Source: Larsenimonas salina (GTDB lineage: Bacteria > Pseudomonadota > Gammaproteobacteria > Pseudomonadales > Halomonadaceae). Taken from it: a stretch of 64,000 nucleotides of DNA. The notes beneath the pieces are model-generated. The model was not told the origin of the DNA. It worked only from the letters and a program-made list of their open reading frames with translations, and did not search any database. A program made the position numbers and the translations under genes. This document shows positions 30,253-43,364 of the stretch, piece after piece; within the stretch, counting starts at the first letter, position 1; each line of letters starts with the position of its first letter. Location of the stretch: NCBI RefSeq assembly GCF_023736155.1, contig NZ_JAMLJJ010000003.1:340084-404083 (forward strand), read 5' to 3'.

Positions 30253-31797
30253 ATGCAGCAACTGAATCCTTCCGAAATTAGCGACGTTATCAAAAGTCGC
30301 ATCGAAAACCTGAACGTTGATGCCGAAGCGCGCAATGAAGGCACGATCGTCAGCGTGGCAGACGGCATCATCCAGATGCATGGCCTGAACGACGTCATGT
30401 TTGGTGAAATGATCGAGTTTCCCGGCGACGTCTTCGGTATGGCATTGAACCTCGAGCGTGACAGCGTTGGCGTTGTTGTGCTCGGCGATTACCTGAGCCT
30501 TCAGGAAGGTATGACAGGTAAATGTACCGGCCGCATTCTTGAAGTGCCGGTCGGCAAGGAGCTTGTCGGTCGCGTTGTGGACGCACTCGGTAACCCGATT
30601 GACGGCAAGGGCGATCTCAAGACCACTGAAACCGACGCGGTTGAAAAGGTCGCGCCGGGCGTTATCACGCGTCAGGGCGTTGACCAGCCGGTGCAGACCG
30701 GTTTGAAAGCGATCGACGCCATGGTGCCGATCGGTCGTGGTCAGCGTGAGTTGATCATCGGTGACCGCCAGATCGGTAAGTCGGCGATCGCGATCGATGC
30801 CATCATCAACCAGAAAGGCAAAGGCGTTACGTGCGTCTATGTAGCCGTTGGTCAGAAGCAGTCCACGATCGCCAACATCGTTCGTAAGCTCGAAGAGCAC
30901 GGTGCGATGGAGCACACGATCATTGTTGTCGCTGGCGCTGCCGATCCGGCCGCGATGCAGTTCCTGGCGCCTTACGCCGGCTGCACCATGGGCGAATACT
31001 TCCGTGATCGTGGCGAAGACGGCCTGATCGTTTATGACGATCTGACCAAACAGGCATGGGCATACCGCCAGATTTCGCTGCTGCTCAAGCGCCCGCCGGG
31101 CCGTGAAGCCTATCCGGGTGATGTGTTCTATCTCCACTCTCGTCTGCTCGAGCGCGCTGCTCGCGTTAACGTAGAGTACGTTGAGAAGTTCACCGACGGT
31201 AAAGTCAAGGGCAAGACTGGTTCTCTGACGGCGCTGCCGATCATCGAAACCCAGGGCGGTGACGTTTCCGCGTTCGTTCCGACCAACGTGATCTCGATCA
31301 CCGACGGTCAGATCTTCTTGGAAACCAACCTCTTCAACTCGGGCGTTCGTCCGGCGATCAACGCGGGTCTCTCCGTATCGCGTGTCGGTGGCTCGGCCCA
31401 GACCAAGATCATCAAGAAACTGGGTGGCGGTGTGCGTCTGGCACTGGCTCAGTATCGCGAACTGGCCGCGTTTTCTCAGTTCGCCTCCGATCTTGACGAA
31501 GCGACACGTAAGCAGCTTGAGCATGGTCAGCGCGTAACTGAACTCATGAAACAGAAACAGTACTCTCCCATGTCTGTTTCTGAGATGGCTGTGTCGCTTT
31601 ATGCCGCCAACGAAGGCTTCCTTGAAGACGTGCCCGTCGACAAGGTTCTGGACTTCGAACGTGCGCTGCTTGAGTACATGAAATCTCAGCATTCAAGCCT
31701 TCTTGCCAAGATTGACGAGAAAGGTGGATATGATGACGAAATCCAGCAGGGCCTCAAGTCGGGCGTCGAAGGTTTCAAGTCGACCCAGAGCTACTAA
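30253..31797 (+). CDS. atpA: F0F1 ATP synthase subunit alpha
   Basis: 514 residues. The P-loop reads GDRQIGKS (about residues 170-177), with Ile and Ser where E. coli has Thr, still a valid Walker A. The alpha signature near residue 365 ([13 protein letters not shown]) and the arginine finger in that segment are present. It forms the non-catalytic nucleotide sites of F1. Confidence 0.98.
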   Translation: MQQLNPSEISDVIKSRIENLNVDAEARNEGTIVSVADGIIQMHGLNDVMFGEMIEFPGDVFGMALNLERDSVGVVVLGDYLSLQEGMTGKCTGRILEVPVGKELVGRVVDALGNPIDGKGDLKTTETDAVEKVAPGVITRQGVDQPVQTGLKAIDAMVPIGRGQRELIIGDRQIGKSAIAIDAIINQKGKGVTCVYVAVGQKQSTIANIVRKLEEHGAMEHTIIVVAGAADPAAMQFLAPYAGCTMGEYFRDRGEDGLIVYDDLTKQAWAYRQISLLLKRPPGREAYPGDVFYLHSRLLERAARVNVEYVEKFTDGKVKGKTGSLTALPIIETQGGDVSAFVPTNVISITDGQIFLETNLFNSGVRPAINAGLSVSRVGGSAQTKIIKKLGGGVRLALAQYRELAAFSQFASDLDEATRKQLEHGQRVTELMKQKQYSPMSVSEMAVSLYAANEGFLEDVPVDKVLDFERALLEYMKSQHSSLLAKIDEKGGYDDEIQQGLKSGVEGFKSTQSY

Positions 31798-31856
31798 CGA
31801 CTCGAGAGAACCCGCCCTGCGGGTTCTTTCCAAAGTTGCTCGAATAGGATAACGCT

Positions 31857-32741
31857 ATGGCAGCCGGAAAAGAGATTAAATCCCAGATCGGGAGCGTCAA
31901 GAATACGCAGAAGATTACCAGTGCCATGGAAATGGTTGCTGCGTCTAAAATGCGTAAGGCGCAAGATCGCATGGCAGCCAGTCAGCCTTATGCCCGCCAG
32001 ATTCGAAAGGTCGTTGGCCATGTGTCCAAGGCTAACCCTGAGTACCACCACCCCTACATGCAGCCTCGAGATGTGCAGCGTGTTGGTTACATCGTCGTGA
32101 CATCCGATCGCGGACTGTGTGGTGGCTTGAACGTCAATTTGCTTAAAACGGTCATGCGTGACGTGAAGCAGTGGCGTGATCAGGGCGCGGAAGTACGCTT
32201 TTGCACCGTAGGTAGCAAGGGCAGTACCTTCTTCCGCAAGTACAATGCCAGTGAGCTATTGGCGGCCAAGACCGGAGTCGGTGACGCGCCTACCACCCAG
32301 GATCTGATTGGTAGCGTTAAGGTCATGCTGGATGCTTTTGATAACGGCGAATTGGATCGACTCAACGTCGTCTGCAACGAATTCGTCAATACCATGACCC
32401 AAAAACCCATCGTCCGTCAGTTGTTGCCTCTTACGGTGGACGAGCCCGCGAACGATGACGCCTCCGATACTCGTGAGCGCGCATTGTGGGATTACCTGTA
32501 CGAGCCGGACGCAAAGGCGTTGCTCGATAAACTGCTTGTGCGCTATGTCGAATCCCAGGTCTATCAGGCCGTCGTGGAAAACATTGCCTGTGAGCAGGCT
32601 GCTCGAATGATCGCCATGAAGAACGCGACAGATAACGCAGGCAACATGATCGATGAGCTGCAGTTGGAATACAACAAGGCTCGTCAGGCAGCGATCACAC
32701 AGGAAATCTCCGAGATCGTGAGCGGCGCAGCCGCCGTTTAA
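31857..32741 (+). CDS. atpG: F0F1 ATP synthase subunit gamma
   Basis: 294 residues. The N-terminal helix ([20 protein letters not shown], about 6-25) and the C-terminal helix ([19 protein letters not shown]) form the rotor coiled coil. [11 protein letters not shown] is the conserved central motif. Confidence 0.97.
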   Translation: MAAGKEIKSQIGSVKNTQKITSAMEMVAASKMRKAQDRMAASQPYARQIRKVVGHVSKANPEYHHPYMQPRDVQRVGYIVVTSDRGLCGGLNVNLLKTVMRDVKQWRDQGAEVRFCTVGSKGSTFFRKYNASELLAAKTGVGDAPTTQDLIGSVKVMLDAFDNGELDRLNVVCNEFVNTMTQKPIVRQLLPLTVDEPANDDASDTRERALWDYLYEPDAKALLDKLLVRYVESQVYQAVVENIACEQAARMIAMKNATDNAGNMIDELQLEYNKARQAAITQEISEIVSGAAAV

Positions 32742-32765
32742 CGGTTGGGGTCTACAGGTTTTTAA

Positions 32766-34163
<1,398 letters not shown>

Positions 34164-34190
34164 GCCAGTGCCTGGCTAGAGGACATCAAT

Positions 34191-34610
34191 ATGGCTACGA
34201 AGATCCATTGCGATATCGTGAGTGCTGAAAAGAGTATCTTTTCTGGCGACGCCGAGCAGGTCATTGCCGCCGGCACCGAAGGCGATCTCGGTATCCGCCC
34301 GGGTCATGCGCCGTTGTTGACCGAGTTAGCGCCTGGCCCAGTACGTGTCATACGTGAAGACGGTCGCGAAGAAGTTTACTATGTCTCCGGCGGATTTCTT
34401 GAAATCCAGCCAGACGTGGTTTCTCTTCTGGCCGATACGGCGATGCGCGCTCGTGATATTGATGAAGCCGAAGCGGAACGCGCTCGTGAAGAAGCTCAGC
34501 GTGAGCTTAGCGAGCATGAATCTGCCGAGCAGCACTCTATCGCTTTGGCACAGTTTGCTGAAGCAAGTGCCAAACTGCGTGCGCTTCATCAACTGCGCAG
34601 ACGAAGCTAA
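34191..34610 (+). CDS. atpC: F0F1 ATP synthase subunit epsilon
   Basis: 139 residues: an N-terminal beta-sandwich (GDLGIRPGHAPLLTEL) and a C-terminal helical hairpin that can inhibit ATP hydrolysis. It is the last gene of the operon, followed by a strong terminator. Confidence 0.96.
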   Translation: MATKIHCDIVSAEKSIFSGDAEQVIAAGTEGDLGIRPGHAPLLTELAPGPVRVIREDGREEVYYVSGGFLEIQPDVVSLLADTAMRARDIDEAEAERAREEAQRELSEHESAEQHSIALAQFAEASAKLRALHQLRRRS

Positions 34611-34634
34611 CGCTCACGACTGCTCAGTTCGACT

Positions 34635-34667
34635 AAAAAAAGGCTTCCCGTTCGGGAAGCCTTTTTT
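34635..34667 (+). terminator. atp operon terminator (bidirectional)
   Basis: AAAAAAGGCTTCCC (34636-34649) pairs with GGGAAGCCTTTTTT (34654-34667), loop GTTC. The flanking A and T runs let it serve both atpC (+) and the small gene at 34692 (-). Confidence 0.93.
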
Positions 34668-34691
34668 CATGGAATCAATCCATTAATGCGG

Positions 34692-34994
34692 TTACTCGTC
34701 TTCGTCGCTTCCGCTCACAAAGGCACGCTTATCATCGGGCAGCAGCACGTGCTCTCCCACATGAAGGTCGACGCCGTTATTGGTTGCATCAGTAGAGTTG
34801 ACGCTAATGACTTCGGCGACCGATGTTGAATCCCCCTGGCGTTCGACGACTTTCAGTCGGACATTGGTGCTCTTGTAGCGTGCAGTAACAATGCTTCCTT
34901 CTGAAGGCTTCTTTTTCAGAAAATAAAGATCGTCATAGTGCTCAGTGACACCTTCATGTTCCGGGGAATCCCACTCGATTGTTCTCGTACTCAT
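34692..34994 (-). CDS. Small acidic protein of unknown function
   Basis: 100 residues with AAGGA 8 bases before the ATG. No signal peptide or membrane segment is seen. The sequence is rich in Asp, Glu, Ser and Val, ends in SGSDEDE, and the predicted beta-rich middle (SIVTARYKSTNVRLKVVE) hints at a small barrel. I do not recognise the family. Its own ribosome site and the shared terminator with atpC support it as a real gene. An acidic composition fits a salt-adapted cytosol but proves nothing about function. Confidence 0.7.
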   Translation of the reverse strand: MSTRTIEWDSPEHEGVTEHYDDLYFLKKKPSEGSIVTARYKSTNVRLKVVERQGDSTSVAEVISVNSTDATNNGVDLHVGEHVLLPDDKRAFVSGSDEDE

Positions 34995-35039
34995 AGTGTG
35001 CGTCCTTGTCAGTGAAACTTGAATATCCTTGGCCGTTAA

Positions 35040-36623
<1,584 letters not shown>

Positions 36624-37060
36624 GTTCAATAGAGCATTAGCCTAAATGAAAAGATCGACCTATTTCTGATGGTTTTTAAAAATAAATTATTGAAATTTAA
36701 TAGTTTTATAGAGATGGCAAAGCTTTTTTAGCTTTGTAAGTAAAAGTTAGTACTTTTATCATACTAATAGGTAATGTGTTTTTATGTATCGAGTGACTAA
36801 AGTAGTGCTGCATGTAGTCATGCTTTTGCCAATATAGATTCATAGAAAGATAACGGTAGGGTGTTAAAGAAACCCATTTTCAGCCGATTTTCTTGTCGAT
36901 GAAACTGGCTCAAGATCAAGAAGTTAACGGGTAATTCCAGGCAGGGCTGTGAAAACAGCGGCATTAGCGCATAGGAACGTGCGGCCTGATGGACTACTTC
37001 GATCCGAAAGCGGTGGCTCCACTATTAATAGCCCTAAGACTAGGCTGAGGAGAAATAATT
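36624..37060. other. AT-rich intergenic region with hairpins upstream of a small membrane-protein gene
   Basis: Hairpins seen: CAAAGCT/AGCTTTG (36718-36736, T5 loop), AAAAGT/ACTTTT (36743-36758), and GCTGT-GAAA-ACAGC (36946-36959, a GNRA tetraloop). A 19-codon frame (36989-37048) opens with DYFDPK and ends with TGA inside the ribosome site of the next gene. A non-coding RNA or structured leader is possible; nothing here is recognised. Confidence 0.5.
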
Positions 37061-37240
37061 ATGACACTGTTGATCGTTGGCGGCGCGCTCTATGCCCTTC
37101 TTATCCTGTTCATGGCTGGAGCAATGATGGTATCGGGCCGTACAAGTGAGCGTGAAGAGCAGCTGGCGTACGCGGTAAGCCATCCGGCGGACCAGGCAGA
37201 CGTACAGCCAAGCTTCTTCAATCATCGCGATGCTGCCTAG
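37061..37240 (+). CDS. Small single-span membrane protein of unknown function (59 aa)
   Basis: A 59-codon gene with a strong ribosome site (TGAGGAGA, 8 bases before the ATG) and a terminator 36 bases after its stop. Residues about 2-25 form one hydrophobic helix (LLIVGGALYALLILFMAGAM), followed by a charged segment (SGRTSEREEQ) and a polar tail. By the positive-inside rule the tail is probably cytoplasmic. I do not recognise the family; it could be a small accessory subunit of a membrane complex. It stands alone between ligB and pgk. Confidence 0.7.
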   Translation: MTLLIVGGALYALLILFMAGAMMVSGRTSEREEQLAYAVSHPADQADVQPSFFNHRDAA

Positions 37241-37275
37241 ATAGGCTCATTAACCTTCTTTTAAGCAGTAATGCC

Positions 37276-37306
37276 AAAACGGGCGCTCCAGTGGAGCGCC
37301 CGTTTT
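37276..37306 (+). terminator. Bidirectional terminator between the small gene and pgk
   Basis: A perfect 14-bp stem AAAACGGGCGCTCC / GGAGCGCCCGTTTT with a 3-base loop. It serves the small gene (+) and pgk (-). Confidence 0.92.
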
Positions 37307-37332
37307 CTATGGTAGAAGAGCTTACCAACCCC

Positions 37333-38502
37333 TCAGCTTTTAGCCGCGGCTTTAAGCGCCTGAACGGCTGGAAGCTCCTTGCCTTCGACGTACTCTAGAA
37401 ATGCACCGCCACCAGTTGAAATATAGGAAATATCGTTGGATACCCCGTATTTATCGATGGCAGCCAGCGTGTCTCCGCCGCCTGCAATGGAAAATGCGTT
37501 GCTTTCAGCGACCGCTTCAGACATTGCTTTGGTTCCGTGGCCGAACTGTTCGATTTCAAACACACCGACCGGACCGTTCCAAAGAATTGTGCCCGCTTCC
37601 TTGAGCGTTGCCGCAAAGCTTGCTGCCGTTTTGGGGCCTACATCCAAAATCATGTCATCATCGTCGAGTTCGTTCAGAAGCTTGGTAGTGGCTTCGGCGC
37701 TTTCCGAAAACTCTTTTGCAACGACCACATCTTCCGGCAGCGGCACGCTGACCTTGTCCATCAGAGCCTTGGCTTGATCGATAAGATCTGCTTCATGCAG
37801 AGATTTACCGACGTTATAGCCCGCTGCAGCGATAAAGGTATTGGCAATGCCGCCGCCAACGATCAGCTGATCGCATTTTTCGGATAAGGCAACGAGCACA
37901 TCCAGCTTGCTGGAGACCTTTGAGCCACCAACGATTGCAACCATGGGGCGGTTGGGATGAGACAGGGCCTTCTCGAGTGCGTCCAGTTCCTTCGCAAGCA
38001 GTGGGCCGGCACAGGCTGTCGGCGCATGACGTGCCACGCCATGCGTAGATGCCTGAGCACGATGGGCCGTACCAAAGGCGTCCATCACGTAGATATCACA
38101 CAGGGCCGCGTAGGCTTTCGAAAGCGCCTCGTCGTCCTTCTTTTCGCCTGTGTTGAACCGCACGTTTTCCAAAAGAACGACTTCTCCTGCCTCGATATTC
38201 AGCGGCTCACCGTTCATGTAGTCCTTTTCAAGACGTACAGTCACGCCCAGCAGTTCGCTGAGTCGGTTTGCCACCGGCGCCATTGAAAACTCGTCTTCCG
38301 GAGAGCCCTCTGTCGGGCGACCCAGATGGCTCATCAACATGACACGCGCGTTTTGCTCAAGAGCAGCCTTGATGGTTGGAAGGCTTGCCTGAATGCGAGC
38401 ATCCGACGTCACTCGACCGTCCTTGACCGGAACGTTCAGGTCTTGGCGAATCAATACACGCTGTCCGTCCAGAGACAGATCACTCATCTTGCGAACATCC
38501 AT
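37333..38502 (-). CDS. pgk: Phosphoglycerate kinase
   Basis: 389 residues, the usual length. [18 protein letters not shown], the hinge and the C-terminal GGGDTLAAI nucleotide motif are present. It makes ATP from 1,3-bisphosphoglycerate in glycolysis. It lies 58 bases downstream of epd, the classical gammaproteobacterial epd-pgk order. Confidence 0.98.
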   Translation of the reverse strand: MDVRKMSDLSLDGQRVLIRQDLNVPVKDGRVTSDARIQASLPTIKAALEQNARVMLMSHLGRPTEGSPEDEFSMAPVANRLSELLGVTVRLEKDYMNGEPLNIEAGEVVLLENVRFNTGEKKDDEALSKAYAALCDIYVMDAFGTAHRAQASTHGVARHAPTACAGPLLAKELDALEKALSHPNRPMVAIVGGSKVSSKLDVLVALSEKCDQLIVGGGIANTFIAAAGYNVGKSLHEADLIDQAKALMDKVSVPLPEDVVVAKEFSESAEATTKLLNELDDDDMILDVGPKTAASFAATLKEAGTILWNGPVGVFEIEQFGHGTKAMSEAVAESNAFSIAGGGDTLAAIDKYGVSNDISYISTGGGAFLEYVEGKELPAVQALKAAAKS

Positions 38503-38560
38503 TACGGTGTACTCCTCTTTTATTGCGATGAATCAAACGGCTTGATTGAAGGGCAGTTGA

Positions 38561-39580
38561 TCAACATAGGTCTACCCAGCGTTGTGCGACATCCAGCATA
38601 CGGTTGGCATAGCCCCACTCGTTATCGAACCAGCAGACCAGTTTGACCAGGCGCTTGCCGGCCACGCGTGTCTGGGTGCCATCCACAATACTTGAGCGCG
38701 TGTCATGGTTGAAATCGATTGAGGCCACGGGTTCGTCGGTAAAGCCTAGACGGCCCTTCAAGTGGGTGCGAGCAGCCTGCTCAAGGCAGGCATTGATGGC
38801 GGCTGTATCGACATCGCTTTCAAGCGTGATGGCCATATCGATCATGGAGACGTTGATCGTCGGTACACGAATATGAAGGCACTCGAAGCGGCCGGCGAGA
38901 TGAGGCATGAGCCGGGCGATGCCAATATCAAGGCTTGTCGAGATCGGCACCATCGAACTCAAGGCCGAGCGGGTGCGGCGAAGATCGTTGCCATTGGCAG
39001 CATCGATTACCGGCTGGTCATTCATGGCCGAATGCATGGTGGTCGTGACGCCATGGGCGATGCCGAACGCTCGATCAAGCTCGGTCAGAATTGGAATAAG
39101 CGCATTGGTGGTACACGAGCCGGTCGAGACAATACGGGCGTCAGGCATGAGCGTGTCATGGTTGACGCCATCGATAATCGTGGCATCTACATCATCGCGG
39201 GCCGGATTCGAAAAGAGCAGCTTTCCGGCGCCGGCGGCCAAGTGCTGTTCGCCGTACTCACGGGTGCTTGAATAGCCCGAACACTCAAAGACCAGATCGA
39301 TGCTCTCAGACGCCCAGGGCAGCAGCGTCACGGATGGCTCCCTGAGAAGTCGAATCGGAGGGTGATCATCGATCATCAACGCGCTGTTCTCGAGCTCAAC
39401 GCTTCCTGGAAACCGTCCGTGGGTCGAGTCGAAGCGGGTAAGGTAGGCTAGGGTGTCCGGTGCGGCCAGATCGTTGATCGCGACCACTTCGAAGCGGTCA
39501 TCGAGCCTATTTTCAAACAGCGCCCGCAAGACACTGCGCCCGATGCGGCCGTACCCGTTTATGGCGATTCTATAGCGCAT
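38561..39580 (-). CDS. epd: D-erythrose-4-phosphate dehydrogenase
   Basis: 339 residues from ATG 39580; the frame is open upstream, but this start puts the Rossmann motif INGYGRIGR at residue 7. Epd rather than GapA is indicated by MHSAMNDQPVIDA, LRRTRSA and SIDFNHD...IVDGTQTRV. The catalytic Cys156 lies in STGSCTTNA; Ala160 replaces the second Cys usual in this motif. The enzyme oxidises erythrose-4-phosphate to 4-phosphoerythronate for pyridoxal phosphate synthesis. It is divergent from the aldolase and upstream of pgk. Confidence 0.92.
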   Translation of the reverse strand: MRYRIAINGYGRIGRSVLRALFENRLDDRFEVVAINDLAAPDTLAYLTRFDSTHGRFPGSVELENSALMIDDHPPIRLLREPSVTLLPWASESIDLVFECSGYSSTREYGEQHLAAGAGKLLFSNPARDDVDATIIDGVNHDTLMPDARIVSTGSCTTNALIPILTELDRAFGIAHGVTTTMHSAMNDQPVIDAANGNDLRRTRSALSSMVPISTSLDIGIARLMPHLAGRFECLHIRVPTINVSMIDMAITLESDVDTAAINACLEQAARTHLKGRLGFTDEPVASIDFNHDTRSSIVDGTQTRVAGKRLVKLVCWFDNEWGYANRMLDVAQRWVDLC

Positions 39581-39870
39581 GTGTCTGTCGTCATGATGGC
39601 GGTAAATACGCATGGTAACGCAGTTGTCGGCAGAGGTATCGGCTCGAAATGTCGCGCTGGCACTGTATCGTATTCTACTTTTGTATAAAGAGAGGGCGTT
39701 CACACGATCATTGGTCACTCCTGCATGATAGTGTGCCGCACGTAGTGTGTAAGGTAGCGCTCAACCGTGCGCGATGGACCGTCGGACAATAATCGAGAGA
39801 GTGGGCCCGAGTGCCCAATGAGCATGACCGTAAAGGCATGTTCCCTATCAAAAGCCAAGGAGTAGCATCA

Positions 39871-40923
39871 ATGACCGATATTGCGAAGCTGCTGGGTGAC
39901 GAAGCCGATCATTTGCTGAATCACACCTGTACCGGTTTCAAGAAAGAAGACCTCTATCTGCCTGGACACGATTACATCGATCGCGTCATGTCAGACAGCG
40001 ATCGCAGCCCGCACGTATTGCGCAACATGCAGGCACTGTTCAATACAGGCCGCCTTGCCGGCACCGGTTACGTCAGCATGCTGCCGATCGATCAGGGCAT
40101 TGAGCATTCCGCAGGCGCCTCTTTCGCACCCAACCCGATGTACTTCGATCCGAAAAACATCGTCGAGCTCGCCATCGAAGGCGGATGCAGCTGCGTCGCT
40201 TCCACTCTGGGTGTTCTGTCCAGCGTCTCGCGCCGCTATGCACACAAGATTCCGATGATGGTCAAGCTGAACCATAACGAAACGCTGACCTACCCGGCCA
40301 TCTACGACCAGACGCTGTTTGCGCAGGTCGAACAGGCTCATCGCATGGGCTGTGCTGCGGTGGGTGCCACCATCTATTACGGATCGCCGGAAAGCCGTCG
40401 TCAGATCACCGAAATCAGCGAAGCCTTCGAGCGTGCGCATGAGCTTGGCATGGTCACCGTACTGTGGTCTTACCTGCGTAACCCGGCGTTCAAGAAAGAC
40501 GGCACCGACTACCACGTGTCTTCCGATCTGAGCAGCCAGGCCGTACATTTGGCCGCGACCATCAAGGCCGACATCGTCAAGCAGAAGCTTCCTGAAAATA
40601 ACGGTGGCTACACGGCAGTCGGCTTTGGTCACACCCACGACAAGGTTTATAGCGAGCTGACTTCGGATCACCCGATCGATCTGGCCCGCTATCAGGTTGC
40701 CAACGCCTACATGGGCCGTGCAGGGCTGATCAACTCAGGCGGCGGTTCCAAGGGCGCATCTGATCTTGGCGAAGCCGTACGTACTGCGGTCATCAACAAG
40801 CGCGCGGGCGGCATGGGTCTGATCTCCGGTCGTAAAGCGTTCCAGAAGCCGTTCAAGGAAGGGGTTCAGCTCCTGAACTCCATTCAGGACGTCTATCTGT
40901 CAAACGATGTAACGATCGCCTGA
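39871..40923 (+). CDS. fbaB: Class I (archaeal-type, FbaB/DhnA) fructose-bisphosphate aldolase
   Basis: 350 residues from ATG 39871, which has AAGGAG ahead; earlier ATGs at 39838 and 39820 are possible but lack it. The DhnA-family features [19 protein letters not shown] and VGATIYYGS are visible, with the Schiff-base Lys probably in this core. The enzyme cleaves fructose-1,6-bisphosphate without a metal. In E. coli-like clusters the gene after epd-pgk is a class II fbaA; here a class I gene lies next to them and divergent. Confidence 0.93.
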   Translation: MTDIAKLLGDEADHLLNHTCTGFKKEDLYLPGHDYIDRVMSDSDRSPHVLRNMQALFNTGRLAGTGYVSMLPIDQGIEHSAGASFAPNPMYFDPKNIVELAIEGGCSCVASTLGVLSSVSRRYAHKIPMMVKLNHNETLTYPAIYDQTLFAQVEQAHRMGCAAVGATIYYGSPESRRQITEISEAFERAHELGMVTVLWSYLRNPAFKKDGTDYHVSSDLSSQAVHLAATIKADIVKQKLPENNGGYTAVGFGHTHDKVYSELTSDHPIDLARYQVANAYMGRAGLINSGGGSKGASDLGEAVRTAVINKRAGGMGLISGRKAFQKPFKEGVQLLNSIQDVYLSNDVTIA

Positions 40924-40956
40924 TCGCTTCATCGTTCGGATACGAAGTGCGTGATC

Positions 40957-40986
40957 AAAAAAAGCCCGGCAGATGCCGGGCTTTTT
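40957..40986. terminator. Bidirectional terminator between fbaB and tkt
   Basis: AAAAAGCCCGGC pairs with GCCGGGCTTTTT across loop AGAT; A and T runs on both sides serve both convergent genes. Confidence 0.93.
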
Positions 40987-41009
40987 CATGTCCGAATTCG
41001 ATGAGTTGA

Positions 41010-43001
41010 TTAGCTCAACGCTTCGGCACGCTTGATGACATTGTCGACGGTAAAGCCGAAATGCTTGAACAGGTCTTCGGCCTTGCCGGATTCGCCATAG
41101 CTGGTCATGCCGATTACATCGCCGTCCAGGCCGACGTACTTGTACCAAGTCGAGGGAATTGCGGCTTCGATCGCCAGACGCTTGCGCACGTCGTTCGGTA
41201 GAACGGCGTTGCGATACTCGGCGTCCTGCTCATCGAATAGCGTGGTACAAGGCATGGAGACCACGCGTACCTTCCGGCCTTTTTCCTCGAGCGCTTGAGC
41301 GGCGTCCATTGCGATTTCGACTTCGGAACCAGTGGCGATCAGAATCAGCTCCGGCGCGCCGCCGTCGGCATCCTTCAAGACGTAGCCACCGCGGCGAATG
41401 TTGGCCAACTGCTCATCGTTACGGGCCTGTCCGGCCAGGTTCTGACGCGAGAAGATCAGTGCCGTCGGGCCTTTTTCACGTTTGAGTCCCTCGACCCAGG
41501 CTGCAGCCGTTTCGGTAGCATCGCATGGGCGCCAGGTGTGCAGACCCGGCAGGTTACGCAGATCCGCCAGCTGCTCGATCGGCTGGTGCGTCGGGCCGTC
41601 TTCGCCAAGACCAATGGAGTCGTGGGTGAAAACGTGGAGGATGCGCGTGTGCGACAGGGCAGACATGCGTACGGCGTTGTGCATGTACTCCATGAAGACC
41701 AGGAAGGTCGCGTCATAGGGCACGAAACCGCCGTGGGTCGCGATGCCGTTGGCGATGGCACCCATGCCGAACTCACGTACACCGTAGTGCAGGTAGTTAC
41801 CGTCGAAATCGTCCTTGCGGATTGCCTTGGCACCCTCCCAAAGCGTCAGGTTGGAGGGGGCGAGATCGGCACTGCCGCCGAAGAGTTCCGGCATGTTCGG
41901 GCCGACTTCGTTGAGAACGCCGAGTGACGCCTTGCGCGATGCGGTCTTTTCCTGTTTTTCCTGAGCCTGTTTGATGATCTTGTCACCGTCGAAGTCAGGC
42001 GGCAGCTCACCGCTATAGCGACGCTTCAGTTCTTGGGCCAGTCCCGGGTTGGCCTTCTCGTACTCGGCCATCTGACGGTTGTACTCGTCTTCAAGCGTCT
42101 GGCCCTGCTCGCGGGCATCCCATGCGCTGTAGATCTCGTCCGGGATCTCGAAGGGGCCGTATTCCCAGCCAAGCTGCTTGCGGGTTTCGACGATCTCATC
42201 GTCGCCGAGGGCGGCGCCGTGAGATTCTTCCTTACCGGCCTTGTTGGGCGAGCCGAAGCCGATGACGGTCTTGCAGATGATCAGGGTCGGTTTGTCGGTA
42301 ACGTCTTTTGCTTCTTCAATGGCTCGGTTGATCTGCTCATGGTCGTGGCCATCGATGGTGTCGATGACGTGCCAGCCATAGGCGCGGAAGCGGCCGGCGG
42401 TGTCGTCGGTGAACCAGTCCTTGACCTCGCCATCAATGGAGATGCCGTTGTCATCGTAGAACACGACCAGATTACCAAGGCCCAACGTGCCCGCGAGTGA
42501 GCAGGCTTCATGGCTGATGCCTTCCATTAGGCAACCGTCGCCCGCGAAGACCCAGGTGCGGTGATTGACGATGTCGAACCCGTCACGGTTGAACTGTGCC
42601 GCAAGCGTGCGCTCGGCTACGGCCATGCCGACACCGTTGGCCAGACCTTGGCCCAGCGGCCCGGTCGTGGTCTCGATGCCCGGCGTGTAGCCGTGCTCAG
42701 GGTGACCTGGCGTCTTGGAGCCGAGCTGGCGGAAGTTTTTCAGCTCTTCCATCGGCAGGTCGTAGCCGCTCAGGTGCAACAATGCGTAATGCAGCATCGA
42801 GCCGTGGCCGTTGGATAGAATGAAACGGTCGCGATCTTCCCAGTCAGGGTTGGCCGGGTTGTGCTTCAAGTGATCGTTCCAGAGAACTTCGGCAATGTCC
42901 GCCATACCCATGGGCATGCCCGGATGGCCCGAGTTTGCCTTCTGTACGGCATCCATGGACAAGGCGCGAAGGGCATTGGCAAGTTGGCGACGAGATGACA
43001 T
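41010..43001 (-). CDS. tkt: Transketolase
   Basis: 663 residues from ATG 43001 ([19 protein letters not shown]), matching the family N terminus; the upstream part of the frame is not conserved-looking. The thiamine diphosphate motif begins [13 protein letters not shown], and [21 protein letters not shown] and [20 protein letters not shown] (residues about 456-475) follow. It transfers two-carbon units in the pentose phosphate pathway and supplies erythrose-4-phosphate, the Epd substrate encoded nearby. Confidence 0.97.
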   Translation of the reverse strand: MSSRRQLANALRALSMDAVQKANSGHPGMPMGMADIAEVLWNDHLKHNPANPDWEDRDRFILSNGHGSMLHYALLHLSGYDLPMEELKNFRQLGSKTPGHPEHGYTPGIETTTGPLGQGLANGVGMAVAERTLAAQFNRDGFDIVNHRTWVFAGDGCLMEGISHEACSLAGTLGLGNLVVFYDDNGISIDGEVKDWFTDDTAGRFRAYGWHVIDTIDGHDHEQINRAIEEAKDVTDKPTLIICKTVIGFGSPNKAGKEESHGAALGDDEIVETRKQLGWEYGPFEIPDEIYSAWDAREQGQTLEDEYNRQMAEYEKANPGLAQELKRRYSGELPPDFDGDKIIKQAQEKQEKTASRKASLGVLNEVGPNMPELFGGSADLAPSNLTLWEGAKAIRKDDFDGNYLHYGVREFGMGAIANGIATHGGFVPYDATFLVFMEYMHNAVRMSALSHTRILHVFTHDSIGLGEDGPTHQPIEQLADLRNLPGLHTWRPCDATETAAAWVEGLKREKGPTALIFSRQNLAGQARNDEQLANIRRGGYVLKDADGGAPELILIATGSEVEIAMDAAQALEEKGRKVRVVSMPCTTLFDEQDAEYRNAVLPNDVRKRLAIEAAIPSTWYKYVGLDGDVIGMTSYGESGKAEDLFKHFGFTVDNVIKRAEALS

Positions 43002-43364
43002 GTCGTTAACGCTCCTGCTTGTGATTATCAGAAGAACCTGCCTGGTTCTCCCGTTCAAAGACTTTCGAACCCTCAGAATAGCGTTTCAGCCCCGTATGAG
43101 ATAGGCCGGTGTGATTTGATCGCCTCGATCACAAATCCGGGGCGCATTCGATACTAAACGCCTGCGTTTAAAACAGAAGGTTAGGGTGATCGTAGAGCCT
43201 TGATCTTGCTCGACGTATGGCCGAGTTACCGAGGTGTGTGTCGCGCGCTAGGCACGTTATCGGTCAGCGTGTACACTTTTTGGCTCATCTTTCACAAAGT
43301 CGCGCGCGGCAAAACGGTTTGCTAGCGGTCTTTTCTTCCTGGACGTGAGGATCAAGGACGTTTC
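43002..43364. other. Divergent intergenic region tkt / metK
   Basis: 363 bases. It contains an inverted repeat TGATCG-CCT-CGATCA near 43118-43132 and the palindrome GTGTACAC near 43269-43276. No S-box riboswitch or MetJ box was recognised, and no small gene is supported. Confidence 0.45.

Noticed and set aside
36949..37149. 66-codon frame overlapping the small membrane-protein gene
   Set aside because: It starts with GTG without a ribosome site and overlaps a much better supported gene in another frame.
43002..43364. SAM riboswitch upstream of metK
   Set aside because: No SAM-I, SAM-II or SAM/SAH-type consensus blocks were found in the region.
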